64,000 nucleotides of DNA from Oceanobacillus zhaokaii (GCF_003352005.1 NZ_CP024848.1:1-64000); one strand, 5' to 3'. Shown: positions 1 to 13,588, counted from the stretch's first letter. The notes: generated by a model not told the origin, from the sequence alone. Program-made: numbers and translations.

Positions 1-50
1 CGTTTAGCGACGTACGACGTGGCTTCTCTTGTCACGTGAATTGAAATAGG
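1..50 (-). repeat. Dispersed repeat D, partial copy
   Basis: Read on the minus strand, positions 17-48 match positions 29651-29683 almost base for base, apart from one substitution and a small slip in the middle. This looks like the end of a dispersed intergenic element that continues to the left of the window. The rest of the region to dnaA (51-127) is AT-rich and shows only the dnaA ribosome-binding site (aaaggagtgaag, 110-121). Confidence 0.6.
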
Positions 51-127
51 ATAATTTTTATACTTTGCTAATTCTATATAAACATTTAATTGTTTTCGAT
101 CTGCCGATGAAAGGAGTGAAGTAAATT

Positions 128-1465
128 TTGGAAAATATCGATGAGCTTTGGCTTGCTACCTTGGAAAAAATTGAAGAAAAGGTCAGCAAACCTAGCTTTG
201 ATACATGGTTAAAGAATACAAAAGCAGAAGCATTAGAAAAAAATACCTTGGTCATTTCTGCACCAAATGAATTTGCTAGAGATTGGCTTGAAACACAATA
301 TACCGAACTAATATCTGATATTATCGATGAAATTACGGGTACTAAATTACAAGCAAAATTTATTATTCCTGACTCAACACCAGAAATAAGTGAAGTGAAA
401 CCAGTGCAAAAGCAAGCAATTGTAAGCAATGACGTATCAAAATCCATGTTGAATGAGAAATATACCTTCGATACCTTCGTAATTGGAGCAGGTAATCGCT
501 TTGCACATGCAGCTTCACTTGCTGTAGCTGAAGCACCTGCTAAAGCATATAATCCTCTGTTTATTTACGGTGGTGTTGGACTTGGTAAGACGCATCTCAT
601 GCATGCTGTTGGCCATTATGTCAGGGAGCATGATCCGAATGCGAAGGTAGTCTATTTAACATCTGAAAAATTCACCAACGAATTCATTAATGCGATTATG
701 GATAATAAAACAGCACAATTTCGAAATAAATATCGAAATGTGGACGTGCTTTTAATAGATGATATTCAATTTATTGCTGGAAAAGAATCAACCCAGGAAG
801 AATTTTTCCATACTTTCAATACATTACATGAAGAAAATAAACAAATTATTATTTCGAGTGATCGCCCTCCACGGGAAATCCCAACACTTGAAGATAGACT
901 GCGCTCAAGATTTGAGTGGGGATTGATTACCGATATTACACCTCCAGATCTTGAAACAAGAATAGCAATTTTAACAAAAAAGGCAAAAGCAGAGGGACTA
1001 GATATACCAAGCGAAGTCATGCTTTATATTGCGAATCAAATTGATACGAATATTCGTGAGCTAGAAGGTGCACTTATTCGTGTAGTGGCTTATTCTTCCT
1101 TAGTAAACAAGGATATTGATGCGTCACTTGCAGCAGATGCATTGAAAGATATTATTCCAAGCAGTAAACCGAAAGTAATAACAATTCAAGGAATCCAGGA
1201 AATTGTAGGCGAGAAATATAATGTTCGCATGGAGGACTTTATTGCAAAGAAACGTACGAAGTCTATTGCCTTTCCTAGACAAATCGCAATGTATCTATCA
1301 AGGGAATTGACTGATTTTTCCTTGCCGAAAATTGGCGATGAATTTGGTGGACGGGATCACACAACCGTTATTCACGCACATGACAAGATCTCAAGAATGC
1401 TTGCAGAGGATTCAAGCTTCAATCGAGAAATAGAAGAATTAAAAGAACGCCTAAAATCGTTTTAA
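128..1465 (+). CDS. dnaA: Chromosomal replication initiator DnaA
   Basis: DnaA binds DnaA boxes at oriC, forms an ATP-bound filament, melts the origin and helps load the helicase. The 445-residue length is normal for Bacillaceae. Residues 1-85 form domain I, followed by a variable linker. The AAA+ core has Walker [10 protein letters not shown] at 148-156 and Walker B LLIDDIQF. The C-terminal DNA-binding domain carries the signature [12 protein letters not shown]. The start is a TTG codon about 7 bases behind a strong AAAGGAGTG site; this start gives the usual N-terminus MENIDELW. It is the first gene of the conserved dnaA-dnaN-yaaA-recF block, and the downstream spacer carries DnaA boxes, so autoregulation is likely. 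Confidence 0.99.
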   Translation: MENIDELWLATLEKIEEKVSKPSFDTWLKNTKAEALEKNTLVISAPNEFARDWLETQYTELISDIIDEITGTKLQAKFIIPDSTPEISEVKPVQKQAIVSNDVSKSMLNEKYTFDTFVIGAGNRFAHAASLAVAEAPAKAYNPLFIYGGVGLGKTHLMHAVGHYVREHDPNAKVVYLTSEKFTNEFINAIMDNKTAQFRNKYRNVDVLLIDDIQFIAGKESTQEEFFHTFNTLHEENKQIIISSDRPPREIPTLEDRLRSRFEWGLITDITPPDLETRIAILTKKAKAEGLDIPSEVMLYIANQIDTNIRELEGALIRVVAYSSLVNKDIDASLAADALKDIIPSSKPKVITIQGIQEIVGEKYNVRMEDFIAKKRTKSIAFPRQIAMYLSRELTDFSLPKIGDEFGGRDHTTVIHAHDKISRMLAEDSSFNREIEELKERLKSF

Positions 1466-1664
1466 ATGAGCAATAGGGTTTTTCCACATGTGAATAGTGT
1501 TTATAGTGCAACACCCTTATGAACAACTTATCCACATGTGGAAAACTAAAGCAACCATATGTAAAATTGACTTATCAACATAATCACAGTGCTTATTACT
1601 ATTATTACTATCTTTTTATATAAAAAATAAATATATATAGAACTTCCAATAGGAGGATTATTTT
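1466..1664 (+). other. oriC spacer between dnaA and dnaN (DnaA boxes, DnaA-trio-like run, AT-rich unwinding region)
   Basis: The spacer holds a perfect DnaA box TTATCCACA at 1528-1536 abutting an inverted TTTTCCACA box (1537-1545), a TTTTCCACA box at 1480-1488 facing a weaker inverted CTATTCACA (1489-1497), and TTATCAACA at 1572-1580. Thirteen bases after that box, 1593-1610 reads as six trinucleotides TTA/CTA, whose complement fits the 3'-(G/A)A(T/A)-5' DnaA-trio pattern. A very AT-rich stretch follows (1611-1642). This is the layout of the DNA unwinding side of the B. subtilis origin. Confidence 0.85.
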
Positions 1665-2801
1665 ATGAAATTTATCATTCAACGAGATCAATTAATCGCA
1701 GGTGTACAAGATGTGATGAAAGCAATCTCTTCAAGAACCGTTATTCCGATTTTGACAGGATTAAAAATTGAAGCAAAACAACATGGGATAACATTAACTG
1801 GCAGCGATTCTGATATTTCAATTGAATCGTATATTCCAGCTGAAGAAAACGAAATCGTGAATGTCGAGCAAATAGAAGAAGGCAGTATTGTATTACAGGC
1901 AAAATACTTCCCAGATATTGTACGTAAACTTCCAGAGAAAACAGTAGAAATTGAATCAGATGATAACTTAAAAGTAACCATTCGTTCTGGAAAAGCAGAG
2001 TTTAATTTGAATGGACAAGATGCAGATGAATATCCATTACTGCCAAAGATCCAAACAGAAGATAGCTTCGAGATGCCGATTGATTTACTAAAAAGCATGA
2101 TTAAGCAGACTGTTTTTGCCGTATCAACAATGGAAACTAGACCGATTCTAACCGGTGTAAGCGTAAAATTGGAGGATAATTTACTAACCTTTGTTGCGAC
2201 AGATAGTCACCGTTTAGCTTCAAGAGAAGTTCCGATTTCAAATGCAAACACTGAGTTTAAAAATATAGTTGTCCCAGGAAAGAGTCTGAATGAATTAAAT
2301 AAAATATTAGATGATACAGAGGAACAGGTTGAAATTAGTGTCACGAACAACCAAATTCTATTCCGTACTAAACATCTAAACTTCTTATCACGCTTACTTG
2401 ATGGAAACTATCCAGAGACATCACGATTAATTCCTGAGCAGAGTAAAACGAAAATCCAAGTTAAAACGAAGGAATTACTTAATACAATTGATCGTGCTTC
2501 CCTTCTTGCTAAGGAAGAAAGAAATAATGTTGTAAAATTAGCGACACAAGGCAATAATCAAATCGAAATTACAAGTAATTCACCAGAAATCGGAAATGTT
2601 GAAGAGGAAATGTCAATTCAATCGATTGATGGAGAAGATTTGAAAATATCATTTAGTTCGAAGTATATGATTGATGCACTAAAAGCGATTGAATACGACG
2701 AAGTAACAATTGACTTTACCGGAGCAATGCGTCCATTTATCATTCGCCCATTGGACGATACCTCTATTCTGCAATTAATACTGCCGGTTCGTACGTATTA
2801 A
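1665..2801 (+). CDS. dnaN: DNA polymerase III sliding clamp (beta subunit)
   Basis: The beta clamp is a ring dimer that encircles DNA, tethers the replicative polymerase and recruits repair and regulatory partners such as YabA. At 378 residues it has the normal length for three clamp domains of about 125 residues each, and the ending LQLILPVRTY is the conserved clamp C-terminus. The ATG lies about 9 bases after AGGAGG. It sits directly downstream of oriC and is expected to be partly cotranscribed with dnaA. The strong hairpin at 3071-3108 is the first clear transcript end after it. Confidence 0.99.
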   Translation: MKFIIQRDQLIAGVQDVMKAISSRTVIPILTGLKIEAKQHGITLTGSDSDISIESYIPAEENEIVNVEQIEEGSIVLQAKYFPDIVRKLPEKTVEIESDDNLKVTIRSGKAEFNLNGQDADEYPLLPKIQTEDSFEMPIDLLKSMIKQTVFAVSTMETRPILTGVSVKLEDNLLTFVATDSHRLASREVPISNANTEFKNIVVPGKSLNELNKILDDTEEQVEISVTNNQILFRTKHLNFLSRLLDGNYPETSRLIPEQSKTKIQVKTKELLNTIDRASLLAKEERNNVVKLATQGNNQIEITSNSPEIGNVEEEMSIQSIDGEDLKISFSSKYMIDALKAIEYDEVTIDFTGAMRPFIIRPLDDTSILQLILPVRTY

Positions 2802-2849
2802 TTTTTTGGCTGTTTAATAAAAAAGTAATGATTATTTTTCTATAGCAGA

Positions 2850-2903
2850 TACCAAATGCTCTTGGGCCAGTCGCTCCGAAAATACACTTCGCTTTGGTGG
2901 TGC
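2850..2903 (+). repeat. Dispersed repeat A, left-end fragment
   Basis: The run from AAATGCTCTTGGGCCAG to CTTCGCTTTGG matches the left end of the full elements at 46919 and 61991, including the core CGCTCCGAAAATACACT. The right end is missing. The following bases to about 3010 look like fragments of another decayed intergenic repeat and hold no credible ORF. Confidence 0.6.
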
Positions 2904-3070
2904 TAATAATATCAATTATTCATATCGTATTCGCACTTACTTGAACGTTGATTAGAGTGGATGATAGGAGACTCCTACAGAAATAGCCGGCTGTCCGCAA
3001 TCGAAATCAGTATTGCTAATATTGATAGCATTAAATGAAACTAAATAACTTATTAAAAAGTGAATCAGCG

Positions 3071-3108
3071 AAAAGGACTTTTATCAACATGTGGATAAAA
3101 GTCCTTTT
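3071..3108 (+). terminator. Hairpin behind dnaN whose loop region is two abutting DnaA boxes
   Basis: A perfect 15-bp stem (3071-3085 with 3094-3108) encloses an 8-base loop and is followed by TCTACTT. The apex is TTATCAACA (3081-3089) joined to inverted TTATCCACA (3090-3098). The AAAA/TTTT stem ends suit termination in either direction. The rest of the 2802-3297 gap holds only the repeat-A fragment and AT-rich DNA. Confidence 0.75.
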
Positions 3109-3297
3109 CTACTTATAATCAATTTTTAGCCCTAATGAGGCGTTTTTAACTTAAATAAAGGGTAATCCTTCCCTAAACGTGAAATCTTTAGTAAAATAGG
3201 TATATATAACTTTTAAAGGTTAATTACTTTAAAATAAAGTTAAAGTCAAAAATATAGCGTTCTCTTTAAAAAATCGAACAGAATCTGGTGATAAAAA

Positions 3298-3519
3298 ATG
3301 CAAGAAGAAGTCAAAATCAATACGGATTACATAACACTGGGACAGTTTGTAAAGCTTTTGAACATATTGGAATCTGGTGGTATGGTGAAATCCTACTTAC
3401 AGGATGTTGGCGTAATCGTAAATGGAGAATTAGAGCATCGCCGTGGAAGAAAACTCTATACAAATGATGTGGTAGAGATAGAGGATGTAGGTTCTTACGT
3501 TGTTAAAAAAGAGGATTAA
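3298..3519 (+). CDS. yaaA: S4-domain RNA-binding protein YaaA
   Basis: This 73-residue protein is essentially one S4 RNA-binding domain. It contains the pattern [20 protein letters not shown] followed by a short basic stretch (residues 48-52, HRRGR). Homologues between dnaN and recF have been linked to ribosome assembly. The start ATG has only a weak GGTG site, so expression may depend partly on position in the operon. Its stop lies 5 bases before recF, which indicates cotranscription. Confidence 0.95.
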   Translation: MQEEVKINTDYITLGQFVKLLNILESGGMVKSYLQDVGVIVNGELEHRRGRKLYTNDVVEIEDVGSYVVKKED

Positions 3520-3524
3520 GCTGC

Positions 3525-4637
3525 ATGCACATTGAACAATTGAATTTAAAAAACTACCGAAACTATGAGCAATTAGAGGTTTCATTCGATGATAAGGTAA
3601 ATGTGATTATTGGTGAGAATGCTCAAGGAAAAACAAACCTAATGGAAGCAATCCATGTATTAGCTTTTACAAAGTCTCACAGAACAACACATGAAAAAGA
3701 ACTTATCCAATGGGACAAAGAATATGCTAAAATAGAAGGTAGGGTAACGAAACGTCAGCAATCGATTCCTTTAGAAATCACCATTTCCAATAAGGGGAAG
3801 AAAGCAAAATTAAATAGATTGGAACAAGGCCGCCTCAGCGACTATATCGGTGCGGTCAATGTAGTCATGTTTGCTCCTGAAGATTTGAACTTAGTCAAAG
3901 GGGCACCACAGATTAGAAGAAGGTTTATCGATATGGAGCTTGGACAAATTCAGCCAACTTATATCTACCACTTAGGACAATATCAAAAGGTATTGAAACA
4001 AAGAAATCATTTATTAAAGCAAATGCAACGAAGTGGTAAGTCGGATAAAGTAATGCTCCAAGTATTAACGGATCAATTAGTTGAACATGCTGCAATTATA
4101 TTAGAAAAACGGTTTACATTTTTAAAATTATTGCGTACTTGGGCGAGTCCGATTCATTTTGAAATTAGTCGAGAACGAGAAGATTTAGAAATTAAGTATC
4201 AAGCTACGATTGAAGTATCAGAAGATGCAAACAAAGAAAAAATAGAAACGATCTATTTATCAAAATTTCAAGATATGCAAACAAAGGAAATAGAACGTGG
4301 CACCACGCTTATTGGCCCCCACCGTGATGATCTGCTTTTTTCTGTGAATAAGAAGGATGTACAAACCTTTGGATCTCAAGGACAACAGCGAACAACCGCA
4401 TTATCAGTCAAACTGGCGGAAATTGAACTCATCCATAAAGAAATTGGTGAATATCCAATTTTGCTTTTAGATGATGTGTTAAGTGAACTGGATGATCATC
4501 GTCAATCCCATTTATTAAATACCATCCAAGGAAGAGTACAGACCTTTGTCTCCACTACGAGTGTGGATGGAATTAACCATGAAACCTTAAAAAAAGCGGA
4601 GTTGATTCGGATTGCTAATGGAGAAATAGTGAAATAG
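3525..4637 (+). CDS. recF: DNA replication and repair protein RecF
   Basis: RecF is an SMC-like ABC ATPase that works with RecO and RecR to load RecA at gaps in replicating DNA. The 370-residue length is normal. Walker A GENAQGKT is at residues 30-37, the ABC signature region lies around FGSQGQQRT, and the Walker B/D-loop is [14 protein letters not shown] near the C-terminus. It begins 5 bases after yaaA, with the ribosome-binding site GAGGATTAAG overlapping the yaaA stop. remB follows after 25 bases, so yaaA-recF-remB read as one operon. Confidence 0.99.
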   Translation: MHIEQLNLKNYRNYEQLEVSFDDKVNVIIGENAQGKTNLMEAIHVLAFTKSHRTTHEKELIQWDKEYAKIEGRVTKRQQSIPLEITISNKGKKAKLNRLEQGRLSDYIGAVNVVMFAPEDLNLVKGAPQIRRRFIDMELGQIQPTYIYHLGQYQKVLKQRNHLLKQMQRSGKSDKVMLQVLTDQLVEHAAIILEKRFTFLKLLRTWASPIHFEISREREDLEIKYQATIEVSEDANKEKIETIYLSKFQDMQTKEIERGTTLIGPHRDDLLFSVNKKDVQTFGSQGQQRTTALSVKLAEIELIHKEIGEYPILLLDDVLSELDDHRQSHLLNTIQGRVQTFVSTTSVDGINHETLKKAELIRIANGEIVK

Positions 4638-4662
4638 ACCAAATTCCAAGGGGGTCTCCAGA

Positions 4663-4944
4663 ATGTTTATTCATATTGGCAATGCAAACGTTATTCGCTC
4701 CCAAGATATTATTGCAATTATTGATTATCATCTGATTGCCTCATCAGTCATTATGGATGAAATGATCAAAAGAGCTTTTAAAGAAAAAAACATCATTGGT
4801 CCAGCTGTAAAGGCAAAATCACTCGTCATCACAAAAGATATGATTTACTACACGACGATATCGGTGGCGACATTGCAAAAGCGGGCTAATATGATATCGA
4901 CAATTAGCAAGCTAGAAGATTATTCAGATCAAATAACCCCTTAA
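4663..4944 (+). CDS. remB: Extracellular matrix regulator RemB (YaaB, DUF370)
   Basis: This is a small DUF370 protein of 93 residues, paralogous to RemA. In B. subtilis RemA and RemB activate biofilm-matrix genes, RemA by direct DNA binding. The N-terminus MFIHIGNANVIRSQDIIAI is typical of the YaaB branch. A strong AAGGGGGTC site precedes the ATG. Position between recF and gyrB is conserved. The DNA-binding role of RemB itself is less well established than that of RemA. Confidence 0.93.
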   Translation: MFIHIGNANVIRSQDIIAIIDYHLIASSVIMDEMIKRAFKEKNIIGPAVKAKSLVITKDMIYYTTISVATLQKRANMISTISKLEDYSDQITP

Positions 4945-4983
4945 TGGGTAAAAACTTTAAGGGTTAAACATATTGTTTTGATA

Positions 4984-5056
4984 GTTGGAAAAACGAATAA
5001 GTGAAGTGAAGGCAGACCAGTTACCGAAAGACTTGGTTATTCTTAAGTTTTCTAAT
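4984..5056 (+). repeat. Dispersed repeat B, degenerate copy
   Basis: The segment AACGAATAAGTG...CTTGGTTATTCTTAAGTTTTCTAA aligns along its length with the copy at 39379-39468. The left terminal motif is eroded. It occupies most of the spacer in front of gyrB. Confidence 0.5.
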
Positions 5057-5084
5057 TAAAAGTAAAGAGGAAATCGTCTTGTAG

Positions 5085-7049
<1,965 letters not shown>

Positions 7050-7105
7050 TTACAATTTCAGGAACGGCCGTCAGAATTAGATGATTTTATCTAAATTTGA
7101 CATCT

Positions 7106-7134
7106 AGAAAAGCACAGATAGTGCTTTTCTTTTA
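7106..7134 (+). terminator. Intrinsic terminator between gyrB and gyrA
   Basis: A perfect 10-bp stem AGAAAAGCAC/GTGCTTTTCT with a 5-base loop runs straight into TTTT, just in front of the gyrA AGGAGGT site. It would uncouple or attenuate gyrA from gyrB transcription. Confidence 0.7.
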
Positions 7135-7146
7135 GGAGGTATCAGG

Positions 7147-9654
7147 ATGGCAGAGGAAGAACGCCAAAGTGTTCAAGAAATAAATATTAGTAAAGAAATG
7201 CGTACATCTTTTCTCGATTATTCTATGAGTGTTATCGTCTCAAGGGCATTACCGGATGTACGTGACGGCATGAAGCCAGTGCACCGAAGAATCTTATATG
7301 CAATGAATGATTTAGGAATGCACTCTGATAAAGCACATAAGAAATCAGCACGTATTGTCGGTGAAGTAATTGGTAAGTACCATCCACATGGTGATTCAGC
7401 AGTTTACGAGACGATGGTACGAATGGCACAAGATTTTAGTTATCGATATATGCTTGTTGATGGACACGGTAACTTCGGATCAGTTGACGGTGATTCAGCG
7501 GCGGCAATGCGTTATACGGAAGCAAGAATGTCGAAGATTGCCATGGAGCTTGTCCGTGATATCAATAAAGAAACAATTGATTACCGCGATAACTATGATG
7601 GTTCAGAACGGGAACCAATTGTATTCCCTGCCCGATTCCCTAATTTACTTGTTAATGGAACGTCGGGAATTGCTGTTGGGATGGCAACTAACATTCCACC
7701 ACATAACTTAGGAGAAACAATTGATGCAGTTCTAGCGGTGAGTAAAGATCCAGAGATTACGGTTGATGAGCTAATGGAAGGCTATATTCCTGGTCCGGAT
7801 TTCCCAACTGCGGGAACTATCATCGGTAGAAGTGGCATCCGTAAAGCATATGAAACTGGTAAAGGATCGATCACGATTCGGGCTAAAGTAGAAATTGAAG
7901 AGCATGCAAATGGCAAATCAACGATTCTTGTTACGGAATTGCCTTATCAAGTTAACAAAGCGAGATTAATTGAAAAAATTGCTGAGCTTGTACGAGACAA
8001 ACGTATTGAAGGTATTACTGATTTACGAGATGAATCAGACCGTAATGGGATGCGTGTCGTGATGGAGCTGCGTCGTGATGCTAATGCTAATGTCGTGCTA
8101 AATAATTTGTATAAATATACGTCGATGCAAACAACATTTGGTATTAATATGCTTGCCCTTGTTGATGGACGTCCTAAGGTGCTAACAATCAAGCAATGTT
8201 TAGTGCATTACTTAGATCATCAGAAGGTAATTATTCGACGTCGTACGGAATTCGAGCTCAGGAAAGCTGAAGCACGTGCACATATTTTAGAAGGATTGCG
8301 AATAGCTCTCGATCATCTTGATGAGGTAATTTCATTAATTCGTAATTCGAAAACAACGGATATCGCAAGAAATGGGTTAATGGAGCGTTTTAATTTATCC
8401 GAGAAGCAAGCACAAGCAATATTGGATATGCGTCTCCAACGATTAACTGGTTTAGAGCGTGAAAAGATAGAAAATGAATATAATGAGCTACAAGCGCTTA
8501 TTTCAGAGTTAAAGGCGATTCTAGCGGATGAAGAGAAGCTATTGGAAATCATTCGTGAAGAGCTCCTTGAAATTAAGGAACGCTTCAATGATGACCGTCG
8601 TACAGAAATTGTCGCTGGCGGCATAGGATTCTTTGAAGATGAAGATTTAATTCCAGTCGAGGATATTATTGTTACCCTTACACATCAGGGCTATATTAAA
8701 CGTCTTCCAGTATCGACCTATCGTACGCAAAACCGTGGTGGTCGAGGAATTCAAGGTATGGGGACAAATGAGGACGACTTCGTAGAGCATTTATTATCGA
8801 CTTCAACGCATGACACGATTCTCTTCTTTACGAATAAAGGGAAGGTTTATAAGGCTAAAGGATATGAAGTACCTGAATTTAGCCGTACAGCTAAGGGAAT
8901 CCCTATTATTAATATGCTGCAAATCGAAAAGGGAGAATGGATTAATGCTGTAATTTCTGTAAATGAATACAGAGAAGATGCATATCTCATCTTTACAACT
9001 AAAGAAGGAATCACGAAGCGTACGTCATTATCTATGTTTGCCAATATCCGCAAAGGTGGAATTATTGCTGTTGGCCTACGTGAGGAAGATGAGCTTATTT
9101 CCGTTAAGCTAACTGATGGTACGAAGGATATTATGATTGCAACTCAGAATGGTTATCTCATTCGCTTCGAAGAAACACAAATCCGTTCAATGGGAAGAAC
9201 AGCTGCAGGGGTAAAAGGGATTTCATTACGCGATGACGATGTCGTTGTTTCCATGGAAATTATCGAGACTGACTCGAAAATTCTGCATGTTACTAGTAAT
9301 GGATATGGAAAACAAACACCAGAAGCTGAGTATCGCCGAATTAATCGCGGTGGTAAAGGGGTATTTACAAGTAAATTAAATGAGAAAACGGGTCATGTTG
9401 TAGCGGTTAAAGCTGTAACAGGGGACGAAGACTTAATGCTCATTACGATTGCTGGTGTGTTGATTCGTATTCCAGTAGAAAGTATCTCTGAAACTGGACG
9501 CAGCACAATGGGTGTTCGTTTAATTCGCTTGCAGGACGGCGAGGAAGTAGCAACAGTTGCGAAAATCGAGCATGAAGAAGATGCCGAAGAGGAACTCGTT
9601 GAGAATACAGATGAAACGACAGATTCAGAAGTAAATCAAGATACAGAAGAATAA
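7147..9654 (+). CDS. gyrA: DNA gyrase subunit A
   Basis: GyrA is the DNA-cleaving and rejoining subunit of gyrase. The 835-residue protein has the catalytic tyrosine Y123 ([11 protein letters not shown]), the quinolone-determining segment with S84 and E88 ([10 protein letters not shown]), a coiled-coil gate, the GyrA box QNRGGRG and a six-bladed C-terminal beta-pinwheel. The last 30 residues form an acidic tail rich in E and D. The ATG follows AGGAGGTATCAGG. S84 and E88 are the quinolone-sensitive residues of the family. In B. subtilis an rRNA operon follows; here an HD-GYP gene does. Confidence 0.99.
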   Translation: MAEEERQSVQEINISKEMRTSFLDYSMSVIVSRALPDVRDGMKPVHRRILYAMNDLGMHSDKAHKKSARIVGEVIGKYHPHGDSAVYETMVRMAQDFSYRYMLVDGHGNFGSVDGDSAAAMRYTEARMSKIAMELVRDINKETIDYRDNYDGSEREPIVFPARFPNLLVNGTSGIAVGMATNIPPHNLGETIDAVLAVSKDPEITVDELMEGYIPGPDFPTAGTIIGRSGIRKAYETGKGSITIRAKVEIEEHANGKSTILVTELPYQVNKARLIEKIAELVRDKRIEGITDLRDESDRNGMRVVMELRRDANANVVLNNLYKYTSMQTTFGINMLALVDGRPKVLTIKQCLVHYLDHQKVIIRRRTEFELRKAEARAHILEGLRIALDHLDEVISLIRNSKTTDIARNGLMERFNLSEKQAQAILDMRLQRLTGLEREKIENEYNELQALISELKAILADEEKLLEIIREELLEIKERFNDDRRTEIVAGGIGFFEDEDLIPVEDIIVTLTHQGYIKRLPVSTYRTQNRGGRGIQGMGTNEDDFVEHLLSTSTHDTILFFTNKGKVYKAKGYEVPEFSRTAKGIPIINMLQIEKGEWINAVISVNEYREDAYLIFTTKEGITKRTSLSMFANIRKGGIIAVGLREEDELISVKLTDGTKDIMIATQNGYLIRFEETQIRSMGRTAAGVKGISLRDDDVVVSMEIIETDSKILHVTSNGYGKQTPEAEYRRINRGGKGVFTSKLNEKTGHVVAVKAVTGDEDLMLITIAGVLIRIPVESISETGRSTMGVRLIRLQDGEEVATVAKIEHEEDAEEELVENTDETTDSEVNQDTEE

Positions 9655-9664
9655 AATGAATAAC

Positions 9665-9702
9665 AGATAAGGTGGCTTACTTTTGAAGTAGTCACCTTAT
9701 CT
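9665..9702 (+). terminator. Hairpin behind gyrA
   Basis: AGATAAGGTG (9665-9674) pairs perfectly with CACCTTATCT (9693-9702) over an 18-base loop. The downstream tail is only moderately T-rich, so termination may be partial. Confidence 0.5.
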
Positions 9703-9736
9703 ACTATTTACATAAGGGCAACTGGGGGAAAATAAT

Positions 9737-10843
9737 ATGTTAGTAGAACCATCACAACTTATTCCAGGATGCGTTTTGATAAGGGACGTTAATGGAAAGT
9801 CAAATCGGCCAATCATACCAGAGAATACAGTTTTAACAGATGAACATATTATAGTTTTGCAGAAATACTTAGTTCAAACAGTAGCTGTTGCTTCGAAGCT
9901 AATAAATGGCGATAAATATATACCAAAGCCGATTGATCAAAAGAAGGTTATTAAACAAGAGCAACTAAAGACAAAGCAAGCAAGTAAGCAAAATCAATCT
10001 TTTTCTGATCAATTTAATGAAGTGGTAGCAAATTATAAGACACTATTTAACCAATGGCAAAATGGAATGCCGATTGATATACCGGCTGTAAGGAAACTTA
10101 TTATCCCACTGTTAGAAAGAATTGAAAACATTAATATCGAAGCATATACCCTTCATCATGATACAACGAAATCAGAGTATATTTATTACCATAGTGTAGC
10201 AGTTGGTATACTTTCTGCATATTTAGGTAAAAAGCTGGATTATCCAAAAGGTGAATGGTTACAAATTGGGCTTGCTGGATTCCTAAGTGATAGTGGAATG
10301 GCAAAAATAGATCCTAAAATTATTTCTAAAGCGAGCTATCTCACTGATTCCGAATTTGCAGAGATTAAAAAACATCCAACATATGCGTATCGTCTACTGG
10401 AACATCTTCCAGCAATTAACCCCGCTGTGAAGCTGGCTGTTTTACAGCATCATGAACGATTAGATGGCAGCGGCTACCCATTAGGGTTAACACAGGATAA
10501 AATCCACATTTACTCAAGAATTATTGCTATTGCCGACACGTACTATGCGATGACGAGTGACCGATTATATCGGGAAAAGAAATCCGCATTTCAAGTAATT
10601 GAAGAGCTTCAAAAAGAGCAATATTCGAGGTTAGATTATCAAATTGTAAAGGTCTTTATTCATCATTTGATTAATGTTGCGATTGGTTCACAGGTTGTCC
10701 TATCCAATGGTCAGATTGGTAAAATCATATTTGTTGATTCTGATCATCCAACACGACCTATCATCCAGCTGATTGATAGCGATGAACTTATTGTATTAAA
10801 GGATATGCCTGATTTATATATTGAAAAAGTTATGAAGGACTAG
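9737..10843 (+). CDS. HD-GYP-like domain protein with degenerate HD motif
   Basis: This 368-residue protein has an N-terminal half of unknown fold (1-140), an HD-GYP domain (about 145-300) and a short C-terminal beta domain (about 310-368). HD-GYP enzymes hydrolyse cyclic di-GMP or related messengers. The GYP loop HHERLDGSGYP is intact at 238-248, and H152 and H213 are present. The defining HD pair, normally HDIGK, reads S184-D185-S-G-M, so the metal-binding histidine and the following lysine are lost. It has no membrane segment. The ATG is preceded by CTGGGGGA. It could be an inactive sensor, or an enzyme with altered metal binding; its partners are unknown. Confidence 0.85.
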   Translation: MLVEPSQLIPGCVLIRDVNGKSNRPIIPENTVLTDEHIIVLQKYLVQTVAVASKLINGDKYIPKPIDQKKVIKQEQLKTKQASKQNQSFSDQFNEVVANYKTLFNQWQNGMPIDIPAVRKLIIPLLERIENINIEAYTLHHDTTKSEYIYYHSVAVGILSAYLGKKLDYPKGEWLQIGLAGFLSDSGMAKIDPKIISKASYLTDSEFAEIKKHPTYAYRLLEHLPAINPAVKLAVLQHHERLDGSGYPLGLTQDKIHIYSRIIAIADTYYAMTSDRLYREKKSAFQVIEELQKEQYSRLDYQIVKVFIHHLINVAIGSQVVLSNGQIGKIIFVDSDHPTRPIIQLIDSDELIVLKDMPDLYIEKVMKD

Positions 10844-10868
10844 CCTGATGGCTGGTCCTATTTATTTT
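10836..10868 (+). terminator. Terminator behind the HD-GYP gene, overlapping its stop codon
   Basis: AGGACTAGCC (10836-10845) pairs with GGCTGGTCCT (10850-10859), with one G-U pair, followed by ATTTATTTT. It lies between two convergent genes. Confidence 0.75.
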
Positions 10869-10946
10869 AAGGATCATTTCTTATTTTTAATGATACAATG
10901 TGAGCTTTATTGCTGCATATGCTCTGCTATATTCCCTTCCGTTTGC

Positions 10947-11891
10947 TTAGTTTGTGTATAGTGCCTGCTCAAGCATCATTGGCATTTTCTTGGCAGTAAT
11001 CTGCAGGAAATGTGTGATGAATGGATAATCCTGATCAGGCTTTAATTGTAATAGCTCGCCCCACCACTCTGCTTCATAGCGACTAAGCATACTTAGATTA
11101 TATAAAAGCAAATAGTGAATAATAATCTCAGAAATCGGACAATATGATTCACGGTGGATTGGGAAGTAAATAGTTTCATCCTCCATATGAAAGAAAAAGG
11201 GACCTCCTGCTGATTGCCTGAGCAATGAATTTAATTCTACATGGATGGTAGATTTATCATGTTTGATTTGCTTGATACATGGTAAATAGGCTTGAACTCG
11301 GTGGATAAAAGCGTTCTCTGTTAAATGATAGGTATCCAATAGATGCATAGGAAATTGTAAATGTGGAGAGTGACAAGATCCAATAGTCACCATTTTTGCT
11401 TGTTTACCGTATGTAAAGTAGGAATCCATCTCAGGGATTAAAGCGAGTAGTTCTCCCATTTTAATTTTCTCAAATGGCAATTTTTTCATAGATAATAAGT
11501 GTTCAGAGAAATATGGAAGAAGACCATGATGCTGCACCTTCACCTCATCCTCCATAAAGCTATAATTCTTTTTCTTCCGTTTTCTTGCTGTAACACCATG
11601 GGCTAAATAAGTTGTCGATTCAGGGTAATCCGGTCGTTTTGTTAAAAGGCATGCTTTTAATAAATGTGTCAATCCATAAAAATACAATATCGGGCGCGCA
11701 AAGAGATCAAGCTGTTTCCCACTTTCGAAAAAACGATTCCCATGATCAAGATAGTAGATAAACGTATTACAATTTGCATAGCTCTTTGATTCTGCATCTT
11801 TGGTGCCAATTTTTTTATAACATTGTAATAGGTATCTTTGCGCTGTTTGTTGTGATTGCAGATAGGTATAAAATTCATTTGATTTATTCAT
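10947..11891 (-). CDS. yaaC: YaaC-like protein of unknown function
   Basis: This 314-residue protein matches the YaaC family, which is encoded divergently upstream of guaB in many Bacillaceae. Its molecular function is not known. No signal peptide, membrane helix or familiar catalytic motif is visible; the sequence is rich in aromatic residues and histidines. The start ATG has the site AGAGGTAAA on the minus strand. It converges with the HD-GYP gene and diverges from guaB, with a 165-base spacer that must hold both promoters. Identification rests on sequence flavour plus this conserved position. Confidence 0.85.
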   Translation of the reverse strand: MNKSNEFYTYLQSQQTAQRYLLQCYKKIGTKDAESKSYANCNTFIYYLDHGNRFFESGKQLDLFARPILYFYGLTHLLKACLLTKRPDYPESTTYLAHGVTARKRKKKNYSFMEDEVKVQHHGLLPYFSEHLLSMKKLPFEKIKMGELLALIPEMDSYFTYGKQAKMVTIGSCHSPHLQFPMHLLDTYHLTENAFIHRVQAYLPCIKQIKHDKSTIHVELNSLLRQSAGGPFFFHMEDETIYFPIHRESYCPISEIIIHYLLLYNLSMLSRYEAEWWGELLQLKPDQDYPFITHFLQITAKKMPMMLEQALYTN

Positions 11892-12011
11892 AAATTTACC
11901 TCTATTAAGATTTCTGAATCTATTTTCTATTTGGTTTCCATTAATCTCTAGTTGAAAATTAGGATATCTTGGCGTATTGTATATAAAAATAGATGTACCT
12001 ACCTAGTTTAA

Positions 12012-13529
<1,518 letters not shown>

Positions 13530-13550
13530 GTTATAAGAAATTTGTAAGAA

Positions 13551-13588
13551 AGTAGATGGGGGTTTCAACGTCCCGTCTATTTTTTTGC
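13551..13588 (+). terminator. Terminator behind guaB
   Basis: An AGATGGG/CCCGTCT stem with a run of seven T follows the guaB stop by about 20 bases. Confidence 0.8.
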
